Shown here: piece after piece, positions 6,299 to 6,673 of the stretch | Layout: each line of letters opens with the position of its first letter | Position numbering within the stretch: the stretch's first letter is position 1 | DNA from: Coxiellaceae bacterium | GTDB taxonomy: Bacteria; Pseudomonadota; Gammaproteobacteria; Coxiellales; Coxiellaceae | Assembly (NCBI GenBank): GCA_003450655.1 | Contig: DMFG01000009.1 | Location: 1-6,673, forward strand | Direction: 5' to 3' | DNA: 6,673 bases | Translations under genes and position numbers: made by a program | The notes under the pieces: model-generated | What the model saw: the letters and a program-made list of their open reading frames with translations, nothing else | Database searches by the model: none | What the model was told of the DNA's origin: nothing

Positions 6299-6673
6299 TT
6301 ATTTTTGAATGAGTCGCCCTTGTTTTAAAACATACACCTGCTTCATATAATGAAGCTCAATAATATTTTCGACTGACAAACACCCTTGCTCTAACATCAC
6401 CACAGGGTGATCTGAGTGATTTGCTGAGCGTTGTACACTCTCTTGCAAATCCATGAGATGATCACGATTAACGCGCAAAACAACATAGGCATCGCAACTC
6501 TGATCAACTTTACTGCGAATTCTAGCTTTTGCCGCCTCTTCATTGTCATAGAGTGGTCGACCTAACATCGTGTGTTTAATCGACTTTAACTGTAATGCCC
6601 ATGCTGCCAAATCATGACCTTGTGCTTGATACAATGTCATATAAAGTAATTGCTCGTGATCTTCTAATATCAC
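6299..6673 (-). CDS. icmQ: IcmQ, NAD-binding accessory protein of the Dot/Icm system (3' part; start beyond the window)
   Basis: The last 124 residues are present and the frame runs open off the window edge, so the GTG at the edge should not be read as the start. Legionella IcmQ is about 191 residues, so roughly 65 N-terminal residues, the membrane- and IcmR-binding part, are missing. What remains is the C-terminal domain, which in Legionella has an ADP-ribosyltransferase-like fold that binds NAD. Matches by recall are QLLYMTLYQAQGHDLAAW (residues 8-25 of the visible part), GRPLYDNEEAAKARIRSK (38-55), DAYVVLRVNRDHL (61-73) and the end MKQVYVLKQGRLIQK, close to the Legionella ending 'QVYKYVRGRLIKN'. 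Directly upstream of dotM, it sits in the standard position. Whether an IcmR-like chaperone gene lies further upstream cannot be seen. IcmR is very variable between species. Confidence 0.9.
   Translation of the reverse strand: MILEDHEQLLYMTLYQAQGHDLAAWALQLKSIKHTMLGRPLYDNEEAAKARIRSKVDQSCDAYVVLRVNRDHLMDLQESVQRSANHSDHPVVMLEQGCLSVENIIELHYMKQVYVLKQGRLIQK

Noticed and set aside
1..6673. A wholly new secretion or defence system
   Set aside because: Every gene can be placed in the known Dot/Icm family by motifs and gene order. The novelty is limited to arrangement and regulation.

Overview
The window is a piece of a Dot/Icm (type IVB) secretion locus, with every supported gene on the minus strand. 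In transcription order it carries the 3' part of icmQ, dotM (icmP), dotL (icmO), a non-coding gap of about 450 bases, dotK (icmN), two consecutive full-length DotI/IcmL-family genes, and the 5' part of dotH (icmK). This gene order is that of the Legionella/Coxiella chromosomal Dot/Icm locus. The AT-rich sequence, the icmQ gene and the doubled icmL point to a member of the Legionellales. The icmL doubling resembles what is described for Coxiella and relatives, but the species cannot be named from this window.

Layout on the + coordinate axis: bases 1-346 hold the start of dotH (GTG start, signal peptide). Bases 379-1065 hold the DotI orthologue, and 1078-1704 hold a second, more diverged DotI-family gene in the place where Legionella has the short dotJ/icmM. 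Bases 1732-2298 hold dotK, an OmpA-domain lipoprotein. Bases 2299-2750 are non-coding and contain a sequence matching the PmrA-box pattern, candidate -10 elements, a near-palindrome and an 8-bp stem-loop in the dotK leader. Bases 2751-5129 hold dotL, 5108-6277 hold dotM (overlapping dotL by 22 bases), and 6299-6673 hold icmQ, whose start lies beyond the window.

The genes fit one machine. DotL and DotM form the inner-membrane coupling complex that selects effectors. The DotI-family proteins form an inner-membrane complex with a VirB8-like periplasmic domain. DotK and DotH belong to the outer-membrane core. IcmQ is a cytoplasmic/membrane-associated accessory protein with an NAD-binding domain. 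The likely architecture is two transcription units: icmQ-dotM-dotL, then dotK-icmL-icmL-dotH onward from a promoter in the gap.

I see no undescribed system, mobile element, tRNA or CRISPR. The points worth a second look are the full-length DotI paralogue in the DotJ position, the candidate PmrA-controlled promoter that splits the cluster, the leader hairpin of dotK, and the missing arginine in the DotK OmpA domain.
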